Shown piece by piece: positions 33,251 through 41,578 of a stretch of DNA of 49,636 nucleotides (the first letter of the stretch is position 1; each line of letters starts with the position of its first letter). The DNA is from Myxococcus llanfairpwllgwyngyllgogerychwyrndrobwllllantysiliogogogochensis (GTDB taxonomy: Bacteria > Myxococcota > Myxococcia > Myxococcales > Myxococcaceae): positions 1 through 49,636 of the forward strand of contig NZ_VIFM01000059.1 in NCBI RefSeq assembly GCF_006636215.1. Direction: 5' to 3'. Under the pieces are notes generated by a model. It had not been told where the DNA came from and ran no database searches. It worked only from the letters and a program-made list of their open reading frames with translations. The translations under genes and the position numbers were made by a program.

Positions 33251-34048
33251 TCAGCCCTCGTCCTCGTCAACGTCCGCTTCCCCCCCCGGAGTCCGAGGAG
33301 GCGGGCCATCCGCGTAGAAGACCTGCTCCAGCACCAGCCCCTGGGGCGGCGCCGTCTGTCCCGCGAGCTTCCGGTTGCGCGAGGCCAGCACCTCCGCCAC
33401 CCACGCCTCGGGCCGCTTCCCCTTGCCCACGTCCACCAGCGTCCCCACGAGGTTGCGCACCATGTGCTTCAGGAAGGCCGTGCCCTCCACCACGATGGAG
33501 ATGGCGCCCCCGGCCTCCCCCTCCACCGTGATTTTCCGCACCTCGCGAACCGCGTGCTTCGCCTGACAGTCCGCGGCCCGGAACGCGGAGAAGTCATGCC
33601 GGCCGAGCAGGTGCGCTGACGCCCTGCGCATCGCCTCGACATCCAGCGGCGCGAAGACCTCCCAGTGCGTCGTGCGGTGCAGCGGGGAGCGCGTGCGGCG
33701 ATTGTTCAGACGGTAACGGTAGCGTTTGCCTCGGGACCAGCGGCGCGGGTCGAACCCCTCGGGTGCCTCCACCGCGTCCACCACCGCCACGTCGTGCGGC
33801 AGCAGGCCGTTGAGCCCCATGACGTACGCCTTCATGGGAAGCACCCGCTCCGTGTCGAAGCAGATCACCTGCCCCGTGGCGTGGACGCCAGAGTCCGTGC
33901 GCCCGGCGGACCGTACGGACACGGGCTCGCTCAAGAGCCGCGACAGCGCCTCCTCCATCACCGCCTGGAGCGAGCGCCCATTGGGCTGCACCTGCCAGCC
34001 CACGTAGCGAGTGCCCTCGTATTCGAGCGTCAGCTTCAGCCGAGGCAT
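33251..34048 (-). CDS. truA: tRNA pseudouridine(38-40) synthase TruA
   Basis: A 265-residue protein; start at 34048 (MPRLKLTLEYEGTRYVGW), one base after the kinase stop; a longer frame lies inside the kinase gene. AGRTDSGVHATGQV contains catalytic Asp52, and RRWSRGKRYRYRL, FSAFRAADCQ and FLKHMVRNLVGTLVDVG are hallmarks of TruA. It isomerises uridines 38-40 in the tRNA anticodon arm. A short acidic C-terminal tail (GEADVDEDEG) is extra. Confidence 0.95.
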   Translation of the reverse strand: MPRLKLTLEYEGTRYVGWQVQPNGRSLQAVMEEALSRLLSEPVSVRSAGRTDSGVHATGQVICFDTERVLPMKAYVMGLNGLLPHDVAVVDAVEAPEGFDPRRWSRGKRYRYRLNNRRTRSPLHRTTHWEVFAPLDVEAMRRASAHLLGRHDFSAFRAADCQAKHAVREVRKITVEGEAGGAISIVVEGTAFLKHMVRNLVGTLVDVGKGKRPEAWVAEVLASRNRKLAGQTAPPQGLVLEQVFYADGPPPRTPGGEADVDEDEG

Positions 34049-34049
34049 G

Positions 34050-35333
34050 TCAGCGGTACTTGAGCCAGGACTCGAGGAGCTCCGCCACCATGCGCCCCGC
34101 GGGGACACCGTTGCGGCGGGCCACCGCCTCCACCGCCTCCAGCACGTCCAAGGAGAGGGGCACGGCCAGCATGCGCGGCTCGGTGCGCTCGTCAGGGCCC
34201 CCTGGCGCCAGGGCGGCGATGCCCGGGGGGATGGTGAGCGGCGCGGTGACGGCGGGAGGTGGCTCGGACACCGGGGCCGGAGGAATCCCGGGGTCCAGGG
34301 ATGCCACGACCTCCGACAGCTCCAGCGCCTCCTCGGCGGTGGGCGCGGTGGCGTTGCGGCTGCGCAGCCGGCGCTGCTCCTCCTGGAGCTCCTCCTCGAA
34401 GAGCTGCTTGATGAAGTTGGCCAGGTGCAGCGGCGTGGGCGTGAAGTCGTACGCGTCCAGGAACGCGTCCAGGTCCTTCTGCATCTCCGCCGCCGTCTGG
34501 TAGCGCCTGTCGCGGTCTCGCTCCAGCGCCTTCATCAGGATGACTTCCACGCGCTCGGGCAGGTCCTCGCGGAAGTACGAGGGCGCGTAGATCTTCCCCT
34601 CGGTGATGCTGCGCATCACGGCGACCTCGGACTCGCCCGTGAAGAGCTTGAAGCCCGTGAGCCACTCGTAGAGCACCACGCCGAGCGAGAACACGTCGCT
34701 GCGGCAGTCCAGCGCCTTGCCCAGACACTGCTCCGGGCTCATGTAGCTGAGCTTGCCCTTGATTTCGCCCGTGCGCGTCTGGCCCACCTGGTTGGCGGCC
34801 TTGGCGATGCCGAAGTCGAGAATCTTCACCGAGCCGTCGAAGGCGACGACGATGTTCTCTGGCGACACGTCCCGGTGGACGATGTTGAGCGGGCTGTCGT
34901 ACAGGTCCGCCTTCGTGTGCGCGTGGTGCAGGCCCGCGCAGACACACGAGGCAATCTTCACCGCGTACACCAACGGGAAGGGAATCCCGAGCGCCTCCGC
35001 CTTGGGGACGACGCGGCGCATGTCCCGGCCGGCCACGTACTCCATCGCGATGAAGTAGCTCTCCGCGATCTTCCCCAGGTCGTGAATCTGCACGACGTTG
35101 GGGTGGTTGAGCTGGGAGGCGAGCCGGGCTTCGTTGAGGAACATCTTCACGAAGGCCGCGTGCTTGGAGAGGTGCGGGCGGATGCGCTTGATGACGACGG
35201 GCGACTCGCGGCCGTCCTCGCCTTCCTGGTGCGCGAGGAAGATCTCCGCCATCCCTCCGACGGCGATGCGGTCGATGAGCCGGTACTTGCCGAAGCGACC
35301 GGTTTCGCGCTGCTGCGGTGCGGCGGGAGACAT
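34050..35333 (-). CDS. Hanks-type Ser/Thr protein kinase with a C-terminal ribbon-helix-helix-like segment
   Basis: A 427-residue protein. Kinase domain residues 17-293: glycine loop IAVGGMAEIF, catalytic Lys49, Glu68, HRDVSPEN (His153-Asp155), DFG-type LDFGIAK (Asp173), and YMSPEQ. After a helix (300-327) and a Pro-rich linker (348-383), residues 385-427 read RMLAVPLSLDVLEAVEAV...NGVPAGRMVAELLESWL, which has the strand-helix-helix pattern of ribbon-helix-helix DNA-binding domains. No transmembrane segment is present, so it is cytoplasmic. Co-transcription with truA is likely (1-bp gap). The kinase call is firm, the RHH call tentative. Confidence 0.93.
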   Translation of the reverse strand: MSPAAPQQRETGRFGKYRLIDRIAVGGMAEIFLAHQEGEDGRESPVVIKRIRPHLSKHAAFVKMFLNEARLASQLNHPNVVQIHDLGKIAESYFIAMEYVAGRDMRRVVPKAEALGIPFPLVYAVKIASCVCAGLHHAHTKADLYDSPLNIVHRDVSPENIVVAFDGSVKILDFGIAKAANQVGQTRTGEIKGKLSYMSPEQCLGKALDCRSDVFSLGVVLYEWLTGFKLFTGESEVAVMRSITEGKIYAPSYFREDLPERVEVILMKALERDRDRRYQTAAEMQKDLDAFLDAYDFTPTPLHLANFIKQLFEEELQEEQRRLRSRNATAPTAEEALELSEVVASLDPGIPPAPVSEPPPAVTAPLTIPPGIAALAPGGPDERTEPRMLAVPLSLDVLEAVEAVARRNGVPAGRMVAELLESWLKYR

Positions 35334-35369
35334 GGCGTCCTGACCTTACCCGCGCCAGAGGCCCTGGCG

Positions 35370-36344
35370 CTAACGAAGTTGGACGACGTGGACCTTCAAG
35401 GCCGGCTCCTGGCCCGGAGGGCTCGGAAAGTCGAGGGAAGAAGGACCCGAGGAATCCACCGCCCTGCCCTGCCGCCCCGCGAGGGAGAGGCCCTCGGACA
35501 CCATGGCCTCGAAGCGCCGGGCGGGCAGGCCCGCGTGGTTGCAGCAGGCGACCAGCCGTCCCCCGGGGGCGACGACGCGCGCGGTGGCCTCAGCCAGCCG
35601 GGCATAGTCACGGGCGGCGGAGAAGCGGGCCTCCTTCGTGTTGGAGAACGACGGAGGGTCCGCGATGACGAGGTCGAACGTCTCGCCCTTCTTCGCCAGA
35701 CGCTTGAGCCAGTCGAAGACATCACCGGCCACGTAGTCATAGCGGTCCACGGGCTGGCCATTGAGCTGGGCGTTCTCCTCACCCCACTCCAGCACGCGGC
35801 GACTCGCGTCCAGGTTGAGCGCCCGCTTCGCGCCGCCCGCTTTCGCCACCACTCCGAATGCACAGGTGTAGGCGAAGAGGTTGAGCACGGTGAGGCCGCG
35901 CGCCTCTTTCAAGAGCCACGCGCGAGTGTCGCGCATGTCCAGATACAGCCCCACGGAGAGGCCCTGTCCGGGGCGGATGAGGAAGGACAGGCCGTTCTCC
36001 AGGGCCGTGAGGGACTCCACCGGCTCGCCCCGGGCGGAGGTCTCCGGGGCCAGCGTCTCCTTCGCCACGTTGGCGAGGACCCGTGCTTCGCGGGGACGGC
36101 GCTTGAGATACAGGCTCGTCGGCGCCCACGCTGTCATCGCGGCGTCGAGCAGTGCCTCTTCCTCCGTGGGAGAGAAGTCGCGGTAGAGGCTGAGGACATA
36201 CAGGCCACCGAAGCGGTCCGCCGTCACGTCGGGGACGCCATCGGCCTCGCCGTGGAGGACGCGGAAGGCGGTGGTGCGAGCGTCGGTCAACAGGGGGCCG
36301 CGCCGGGCTTGCGCGGTCCGAAGCGTGTCCACGAGGGTGGGCAT
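35370..36344 (-). CDS. RlmI-like class I SAM-dependent rRNA methyltransferase
   Basis: A 324-residue protein with start at 36344 (MPTLVDTLRTAQARRG) and GGGAGG upstream. An RlmI-like central domain (RVLHGEADGVPDVTADRFG) precedes the methyltransferase fold: LDMRDTRAWLL, LNLFAYTCAFGVVAKAGGA for SAM binding, and DLVIADPPSFSNTKEARFS, the catalytic D-P-P-S-F motif. This matches 23S rRNA m5C methyltransferases of the RlmI/YccW group; the N-terminal PUA domain seems absent or short. It lies between the amidohydrolase (14-bp gap) and the kinase (36-bp gap). Confidence 0.87.
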   Translation of the reverse strand: MPTLVDTLRTAQARRGPLLTDARTTAFRVLHGEADGVPDVTADRFGGLYVLSLYRDFSPTEEEALLDAAMTAWAPTSLYLKRRPREARVLANVAKETLAPETSARGEPVESLTALENGLSFLIRPGQGLSVGLYLDMRDTRAWLLKEARGLTVLNLFAYTCAFGVVAKAGGAKRALNLDASRRVLEWGEENAQLNGQPVDRYDYVAGDVFDWLKRLAKKGETFDLVIADPPSFSNTKEARFSAARDYARLAEATARVVAPGGRLVACCNHAGLPARRFEAMVSEGLSLAGRQGRAVDSSGPSSLDFPSPPGQEPALKVHVVQLR

Positions 36345-36358
36345 GGGCCCTCCCTGTA

Positions 36359-37693
36359 TCAGCTTCCCAGTCGGGCGCGAGACCAGACGCGCTCGAGCGC
36401 CTCGGTGGCGGCGCGGGACAGGTCCACGTAGTCGGAGCCCAACAGCTGGCCTTCGCGCACACGGACGCGTCCATCGACGATGGTCCAGGCCGCGGGCGAG
36501 CGGGCGAGCTGGCCGATGAGATACGGCGAGTAGCCCGTCTCGGGGTCGGCCGCGGGCACGGAGTCGTAGACGACGAGGTCCGCGAGGCTGCCCTCCTCCA
36601 CGGTGCCCGAGGGCAGGCCGAACAGGCGGGTACACAGCTCCGCGGGGCCGCTGACGAGCAGGTGCGCGAGGGTGCTGTCCACGTCCGGCAGGTGCCCGGC
36701 GCGGGAGATGCGCAGCACGCCCACGAGGGCCGCGAGCAGCTCGTCCTGAAGGGTGCCGTGGCCGCCCGTGCCCAGTCCAAGCAGGTGCAGCCGCAGGAGG
36801 ATGGCCTCCATCGGGTCCGTGCCGCGCTCCAGGGTCCGCACGCCACGGGCCGCGAGCGAGACGAAGGTTTCGGTCTGCTCCAGGCGCGCGGCCTCGGAGC
36901 TGTCCAGCGCCCGTGCGTAGCCGGCGATTGCGCGAGGACCCAGCAGGCCCAGCGCGTCGAGCCGGGGCACCACCCGCTGACCGTGACGAGCGTAGGTGGT
37001 GCTGAGGTCGTCCTCGTTCTCCGCGAGGTGGAAGACGGTGGGGACTTCGAGCTCCGCGCTGAGCCGGGAGATGCGCGAGAGGAGCGAATCCTCGCAGGTA
37101 TACGAGGCGTGGAAGCCCAGGGCCCCGCGCACCAGGGGGTGCTTCGCGTAGCGGCGGGCGAAGTCCGCGTTGGCGTCGAGCCATGCATCAGCCTGAGCGG
37201 CGCCATCCATGCTGTGGGTGGCGTGGCTCGTCACCAGTCGGAGGCCGACGCTCTCGGCCGCGCGGGCCTGGGCGGTGAGCCCACCGGCCACGTCGGCGCA
37301 GGCGAGGTGTTCCACGACGAGGGTGACACCATCTCGAAGCGCGCGGGCGGCGGCGAAGCGCGTGAGGGCCTCGATGTCCTCGGAGGAGACGAGGCGGGCC
37401 ACGCGGCGCATGCGCTCCAGTCGCTCGCGAGGCGGCAGGAGGAGGAACTGGCCATTGGGCGGCAGGAGCTGGCCGTTGACGAGGTGCGAGTGGCTGTCCA
37501 CCAGCCCGGGGGCGACGAGGCGGCCTCGACAGGCCACTTCCCAGTCACCTGGAAGGACAGGCACCTGCGCGTCCGGAGCAACGCGGCGGATGACACCACC
37601 CTCGACGACCACGGCCATACCGCGCCTGACCCGGCCATCCGCCCGGAACACAGCGCAGTTTTTCAGCAGCAGGCGACCTTCCATGTCCGGCAA
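36359..37693 (-). CDS. SsnA-like amidohydrolase-family protein with lost metal ligands
   Basis: A 444-residue protein. The beta-sandwich start and GLVDSHSH (metal ligands His68, His70) are intact, as are GFHASYTCEDSLL and FHLAENEDDL with His222. Compared with SsnA/atrazine-chlorohydrolase-type enzymes, the segment that should read AHC-x-H is AGYARAL (258-263 region) and the GTDG motif is GLGTGG, with Gly310 in place of the catalytic Asp. NPxSN is also not found. Two of the usual metal or catalytic residues are therefore missing, so it may be inactive or have a changed chemistry. First gene of the minus-strand cluster down to 32294. Confidence 0.82.
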   Translation of the reverse strand: MPDMEGRLLLKNCAVFRADGRVRRGMAVVVEGGVIRRVAPDAQVPVLPGDWEVACRGRLVAPGLVDSHSHLVNGQLLPPNGQFLLLPPRERLERMRRVARLVSSEDIEALTRFAAARALRDGVTLVVEHLACADVAGGLTAQARAAESVGLRLVTSHATHSMDGAAQADAWLDANADFARRYAKHPLVRGALGFHASYTCEDSLLSRISRLSAELEVPTVFHLAENEDDLSTTYARHGQRVVPRLDALGLLGPRAIAGYARALDSSEAARLEQTETFVSLAARGVRTLERGTDPMEAILLRLHLLGLGTGGHGTLQDELLAALVGVLRISRAGHLPDVDSTLAHLLVSGPAELCTRLFGLPSGTVEEGSLADLVVYDSVPAADPETGYSPYLIGQLARSPAAWTIVDGRVRVREGQLLGSDYVDLSRAATEALERVWSRARLGS

Positions 37694-37888
37694 CTGTCAT
37701 AGCACGGGTCAATGGGGGTGGGAGCGGGGTAAGTCCAGGAATCCGGGGTCGGCAACGAGGACTTGCCAGAGGAGGCGACTCAGGGCAGGGCGCCCCGCTC
37801 CGCCGAGCCAAGGGGTCCATGGACCGCACGACCCACCGCCTCGGTTCCGTCCCCGCTGAGGAGTGGGGGCCTTGTACCCGCCAACGAA

Positions 37889-38368
37889 TCAGGGAGGCGG
37901 CGCATCACATTCCGTCTCAGAGGGGACGGGTATCCGAGGGTATCCCGGTGCCCTGCACCTCCCTGCGACACAGCGAACTCGAGGCGAGTCCGAGCACATG
38001 ACGCAGTAGTAGCCACAAGCAGCGTGTACGAGATGGCTGATACGTGGCAGTTCCTCATTCACCACCTTCTTCGAACCGACCAGCCAACACGCATCATACG
38101 GAACAGGCTGCAACGCAACGAGCGAGCAGTCGTCATCGACCTGACAGGTTGAGAGTTCCTCGATCTCCGCGGCGGCGGCCCACCATGTCTCGCGGCATTC
38201 AGGCGAGAGCTCCCAATTATCATTCGGGTCGAGAAGTTCCTCACGGCCAGCAGACACAAGGCACTCAGATATCTTCCTGGCATGCGCGACATCGCGAGGC
38301 ACCACCGAGTGTGAACACCCCCATAGAGCCAGCACGAGGAGAAGTCCCATGCCCTGAAGAATCTTCAT
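37889..38368 (-). CDS. Small Cys-containing lipoprotein
   Basis: A 159-residue protein; start at 38368 (MKILQGMGLLLVLALWGC) with GGGGA directly upstream. LALWGC is a good lipobox. The mature part has several Cys, including CQVDDDCSLV, YYCVMCSD and VRCVAGRCRAPG, a spacing seen in myxobacterial secreted Cys-rich proteins. Function unknown. It follows another exported-protein gene by 35 bp. Third-position GC is lower than in the core genes. Confidence 0.72.
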   Translation of the reverse strand: MKILQGMGLLLVLALWGCSHSVVPRDVAHARKISECLVSAGREELLDPNDNWELSPECRETWWAAAAEIEELSTCQVDDDCSLVALQPVPYDACWLVGSKKVVNEELPRISHLVHAACGYYCVMCSDSPRVRCVAGRCRAPGYPRIPVPSETECDAPPP

Positions 38369-38403
38369 GTCCCCAATCACGGTCCTCCCCCTGGTCATGA
38401 CAC

Positions 38404-38961
38404 TCAAGGGATGACCTGCTCCCCCTGGGATTGAGGCTGAGTTTCCATCCATCGCTCATGGTGGCGGGTCCGCAGTAAGACCTGGAGCGTGACGACGCCA
38501 CGTTTGCTGGCGCCAGCCCTCCGCTCGCAGCAAACGCTCAATCTGTCTCCAGCCACAGCACCGTCATGGCACTCCCTCCAGGAGAAGTTGGGCCAGTTAC
38601 CCCAATGCTCGATGCGGGGGCCCTTCAGGACAACACCCGTCTCACGCCGCAGATGAGCAAGCACCTCGGACCGCGATTCGCACGAAGCGCTGGACTCAGC
38701 ACGACCCCAGAACATCAGAGCGAGTTGCCCGACCGAGAGAAACTCGAGCCAGACACTCCCTGACCGCCCCGCCAGCACCGCTGTTCCCGTGGGGGGAGTC
38801 CCGGCCGCGCTTCCCCATGGTTCCGAGCAGACTTCTGTCAGGACACGACCCGCCACGTGGACGGGCACGCAACTCTTTCCTGAAGCGTCCTCGGCCAGGG
38901 CAGAACCCGAGATGAGCATCACCGCCCATGCGCCGTGAATGAGGCTTCTCCGGACAGACAT
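38404..38961 (-). CDS. Small exported protein of unknown function
   Basis: A 185-residue protein with GGAG five bases before the ATG and a signal peptide (MSVRRSLIHGAWAVMLISGSALAE). The mature part contains Cys pairs (SCVPVHVAGRVLTEVC, LSVCCERRAG) and FWGRAESSASC. No family is recognised. Codon use is less GC-rich at third positions than neighbouring core genes. Likely in an operon with the following lipoprotein gene. Confidence 0.7.
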   Translation of the reverse strand: MSVRRSLIHGAWAVMLISGSALAEDASGKSCVPVHVAGRVLTEVCSEPWGSAAGTPPTGTAVLAGRSGSVWLEFLSVGQLALMFWGRAESSASCESRSEVLAHLRRETGVVLKGPRIEHWGNWPNFSWRECHDGAVAGDRLSVCCERRAGASKRGVVTLQVLLRTRHHERWMETQPQSQGEQVIP

Positions 38962-39484
38962 TTCCGCTCCATTCCCTGGGGCTTCTCGTGAGAGGCCATC
39001 CTAACCCTTGACCTCCACCGCACCGAGAGAAACACGTTCCACGCAAGCAACGTCGAACCATGACGTCGCCATGATTTAGACCGTGCGTCCATTCGATATG
39101 CTCCGTCGGCCTCCATCTGAACGCCGAGCCTGGGCTCATGTCTTCGAAAGCTGTCTCGAAGCGAATTTCATTCGAGGAACAGGCGAGTGCTGGAGTGAAG
39201 CGGACGCGGCGGACGGCTCCCTGCTTCGCCGTGGGTGACGAAGCGACTTCGCGTAGCGGGGCGAGGTCGGCGGCGGGAAGGAGTCCAGGACGCTGCACGA
39301 GACAAGAAGACAACGGGCTGGTTTGTGTTCCTGGAGCCCTATCCGAGCGGCGGCGGGGCTGCCTATAGTTGTCGCATGAGCCATGCGTCGTGGAACGCGG
39401 ATCTTCAAGGTCGCGCACCAGCGAGGTCATCTTGCTCATCCGACATCCCGCCGGTCCCGCGGTGCAGCAGACAGGAGATTGAGC
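38962..39484. other. Spacer without a supported gene
   Basis: Lower-GC region. Short open frames on both strands lack ribosome binding sites, codon bias or recognisable motifs. It should hold the promoters of the flanking divergent genes. Nothing else seen. Confidence 0.4.
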
Positions 39485-40231
39485 GTGACGAAGAAAGCAC
39501 TCTTGTTGGCGGCGGTCCTGGCCGCGGGTTGCGGCAGTGAGGCCAAGAAGGCCATCGAGCAGCGCCGCATGGCCGTGGCCCCAAAGCTCGCCAAGGTGAC
39601 ATCCATCGCGGACCAGGCGCGGGCGCTGCCGCCGGTGAAGGAGGGCTCGCTCACGCTCGGCGCGGCGCCCCTCGTCATGGCCTTCCTCACGACCACGCCG
39701 CTGCGCACCGGCACCGTGGTCTACGCCGAGGACCTCGACGACCTCTCGGTTTTCAAGGACGAGCCTCCGCACTACAATATGCGGGTGAGGCAGGCGGGGC
39801 TGATTCAGGCCTGCGGCCAGCTCCTCTCCAAGGGCACCTACGGCATGCAGACCGCCGCCAACGTGCACGCCAACGTCGCCATCGAGTACCTCGATGCCTG
39901 CGCCAACCTCGCCTACGTCTTCGTGCTGCGCACCCGTGAGGTGAAGGGGCGCTCCTTCGAGGGCGACGTCGTCGCCTTCGACCTCGCCGACGGAAAGCCC
40001 ATCGGAGGCTTCCCGATCTCGTTCACCAGCGAAGGCCGCCGCGACCAGGTGAGCAACACCACGAAGAGCGTGAGCACGCGACGGGTGGGTAACCGCAACC
40101 GCACCACGGTCACCGAGACGACCACGACCGCCACCGTGGATGCTGATCGCGAACAACTGCGCAGCGACCTGGATGGCGAGATCGAGGCCGCGATCGTGAA
40201 GCTCGCTCCCTCGAGCAAGTGGCTCAACTGA
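39485..40231 (+). CDS. Lipoprotein of unknown function
   Basis: A 248-residue protein; GTG start at 39485 chosen because AGGAG lies seven bases upstream and the leader MTKKALLLAAVLAAGC then ends in a perfect lipobox. The mature protein has VVYAEDLDDLSVF, LIQACGQLLSKGTYG, a Cys-containing YLDACANLAYVFVLRTREV and a Thr-rich stretch NRTTVTETTTTATV near residues 215-230. It resembles other myxobacterial lipoproteins that track an internal field-like module, but no family is named. Followed by a long hairpin. Confidence 0.75.
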   Translation: MTKKALLLAAVLAAGCGSEAKKAIEQRRMAVAPKLAKVTSIADQARALPPVKEGSLTLGAAPLVMAFLTTTPLRTGTVVYAEDLDDLSVFKDEPPHYNMRVRQAGLIQACGQLLSKGTYGMQTAANVHANVAIEYLDACANLAYVFVLRTREVKGRSFEGDVVAFDLADGKPIGGFPISFTSEGRRDQVSNTTKSVSTRRVGNRNRTTVTETTTTATVDADREQLRSDLDGEIEAAIVKLAPSSKWLN

Positions 40232-40279
40232 CCGAGGTACCCCGAAGACGGTAGCGGGCCTGGAGCGCAATGGTGAAAC

Positions 40280-40324
40280 CTTCACAGGGCCTGCAAGACC
40301 TCGTGGGTCTTGCGCCCTGTGAAG
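40280..40324 (+). terminator. Long 19-bp-stem hairpin after the lipoprotein gene
   Basis: Arms CTTCACAGGGC + GCAAGACC pair fully with GGTCTTGC + GCCCTGTGAAG, with a 2-nt bulge and a 5-nt loop. It lies about 50 bp past the stop. No T-tract follows. It may be a terminator or the relic of a mobile-element end. Confidence 0.5.
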
Positions 40325-40984
40325 CGCCTCGCGAGCGCGCGACTTCACAGAATCGCCGAGTCAATGTGACGACACGCGAGGCTTCCTCGTCCTGCTTGAT
40401 GCGAGCCACCGTCACCGCCTCCGCGGAGGCCAACTCGACGGGCCTTTCACATACGGCCGTGCCCGTTGCTTCGCGAGGTGAGTGCATCGAAGCGCGTACC
40501 CTTCGACCCCTCAGGCATTTCAGCGATGGGCCGAGGATGCTCGATCCGGGCATGCGCGCGTTATCCACTATCGCCTTGGGCTCACGTCGGTTCGTTGTGC
40601 CGCCCGTCCCGTCTTGCCCCGCTCTCGTCCCCGTTTGCGGGGCTCACTGGGGGGACATGCGGCCCCGCAGGTCAGCCCGCTCACGCCGGCCGGGAGCATC
40701 TCTCAGGGGACTTCCTCAACCCCGCTCCACCCTCTCCCTTCAACAGGGCGTCTATCCCGCATATCCGCTGTCTTCGTGAACATGAGGCCCATTGTCCGGA
40801 GGGACAGTGTCGATGTCTTTTTTGTGCGAGAGGAGCAGGTGATAACTCGCGAATTCGCGGAGGACGATGTTAGGGGTTGAGCCGAGATGGATGGTGGGTA
40901 GGTTCTGGGTATCGCGGGGATATCCAACATCGCCCTTGTGCGGGCCTGGCTCTATCCGCCGTCTAGAAACCTAGGGAATCCCGA
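40325..40984. other. 660-bp spacer, possibly a degraded gene region
   Basis: Several short frames exist on both strands but none has a start with a good ribosome binding site or a recognisable domain. Composition changes along the stretch, with AT-richer DNA from about 40780 on. Just before the methylglyoxal synthase gene there is an inverted CTAG-aaac-CTAG. I see no intact gene. Confidence 0.35.
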
Positions 40985-41395
40985 ATGAAACTCCGCATTG
41001 CATTGATTGCTCACGACACGAAAAAAGACGACATGCTCGCCCTGGCCGCTGAATACAAAGCCTTCCTCTCAACCTGCACGCTGACCGCCACCGGCACCAC
41101 CGGCGGCCGCCTGACCAACGAGCTGGGGCTGGAAGTAAACCGCAAGCACTCCGGCCCCTTTGGCGGCGACTTGCAGATCGGCTCGCTGCTGGTGGAAGGT
41201 GAGATCGACTGCGTGATCTTCCTGCGCGACCCGATGACCCCGCAGTCGCACGAACCGGACATCAACGCCCTGGTCCGCGCCTGCGAAGTGCACAATACGC
41301 CGTGCGCGACCAACGTGGCGTCCGCACATCTGGTGTTGACTCAACTCGAGCAACGCGCGGCACAAATGAGCAACGGAGGAAGGGAATCCGCATGA
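40985..41395 (+). CDS. mgsA: Methylglyoxal synthase
   Basis: A 136-residue protein with AGGGA eight bases before the [15 protein letters not shown] (His10, Asp11), [18 protein letters not shown] (Asp62), [14 protein letters not shown] (Arg81, Asp82, His89) and CATNVASA match MgsA throughout, including catalytic Asp62. It converts dihydroxyacetone phosphate to methylglyoxal, a bypass of lower glycolysis used when phosphate is short. Length is normal for the Bacillus/beta-proteobacterial type. Codon use is less GC-biased than in the arg genes, and the neighbourhood is non-coding or orphan DNA, suggesting transfer. Confidence 0.93.
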   Translation: MKLRIALIAHDTKKDDMLALAAEYKAFLSTCTLTATGTTGGRLTNELGLEVNRKHSGPFGGDLQIGSLLVEGEIDCVIFLRDPMTPQSHEPDINALVRACEVHNTPCATNVASAHLVLTQLEQRAAQMSNGGRESA

Positions 41396-41574
41396 ACCGC
41401 GTCAGCGGTCCTGTATCCATGGACCTGGTGAAGGTGGACCTGCCGCCGCCCGGCGCGCTGGGCCGTGGGGGCGGGGCGCCACCTGAACCTTCTCACGCGA
41501 CAGTGACCTCCGCGACTACCGGAACCGTACGACGCGTGGGGGCTTGTCACCGGCGTGCGGGCTCGGGAAGGTAG
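41392..41574 (+). CDS. Possible 60-residue coupled small protein or gene remnant
   Basis: ATG overlaps the mgsA stop (ATGA) and a strong GGAGGAAGGG sequence lies about 7 bases upstream inside mgsA. The product begins [21 protein letters not shown], then becomes Gly/Pro/Arg-rich and ends at TAG. The strong start signal with a featureless second half suggests the truncated beginning of a gene once coupled to mgsA. The next gene starts 4 bp later. Confidence 0.4.
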   Translation: MNRVSGPVSMDLVKVDLPPPGALGRGGGAPPEPSHATVTSATTGTVRRVGACHRRAGSGR

Positions 41575-41578
41575 GGGG

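Noticed and set aside
35779..37206. Long minus-strand frame overlapping the methyltransferase and amidohydrolase genes
   Set aside because: Out-of-frame shadow with Arg/Ser/Pro-rich composition.
40280..40324. Integron attC site
   Set aside because: No GTTRRRY core sites at the ends, and no integrase or cassette array nearby.
38696..40348. Long minus-strand frame across the spacer and lipoprotein gene
   Set aside because: It crosses two supported genes, and its product is composed of unrelated antisense segments without a start signal.
40325..40984. Group II intron or transposase remnant
   Set aside because: No domain V-like structure, reverse transcriptase or transposase motif could be made out.
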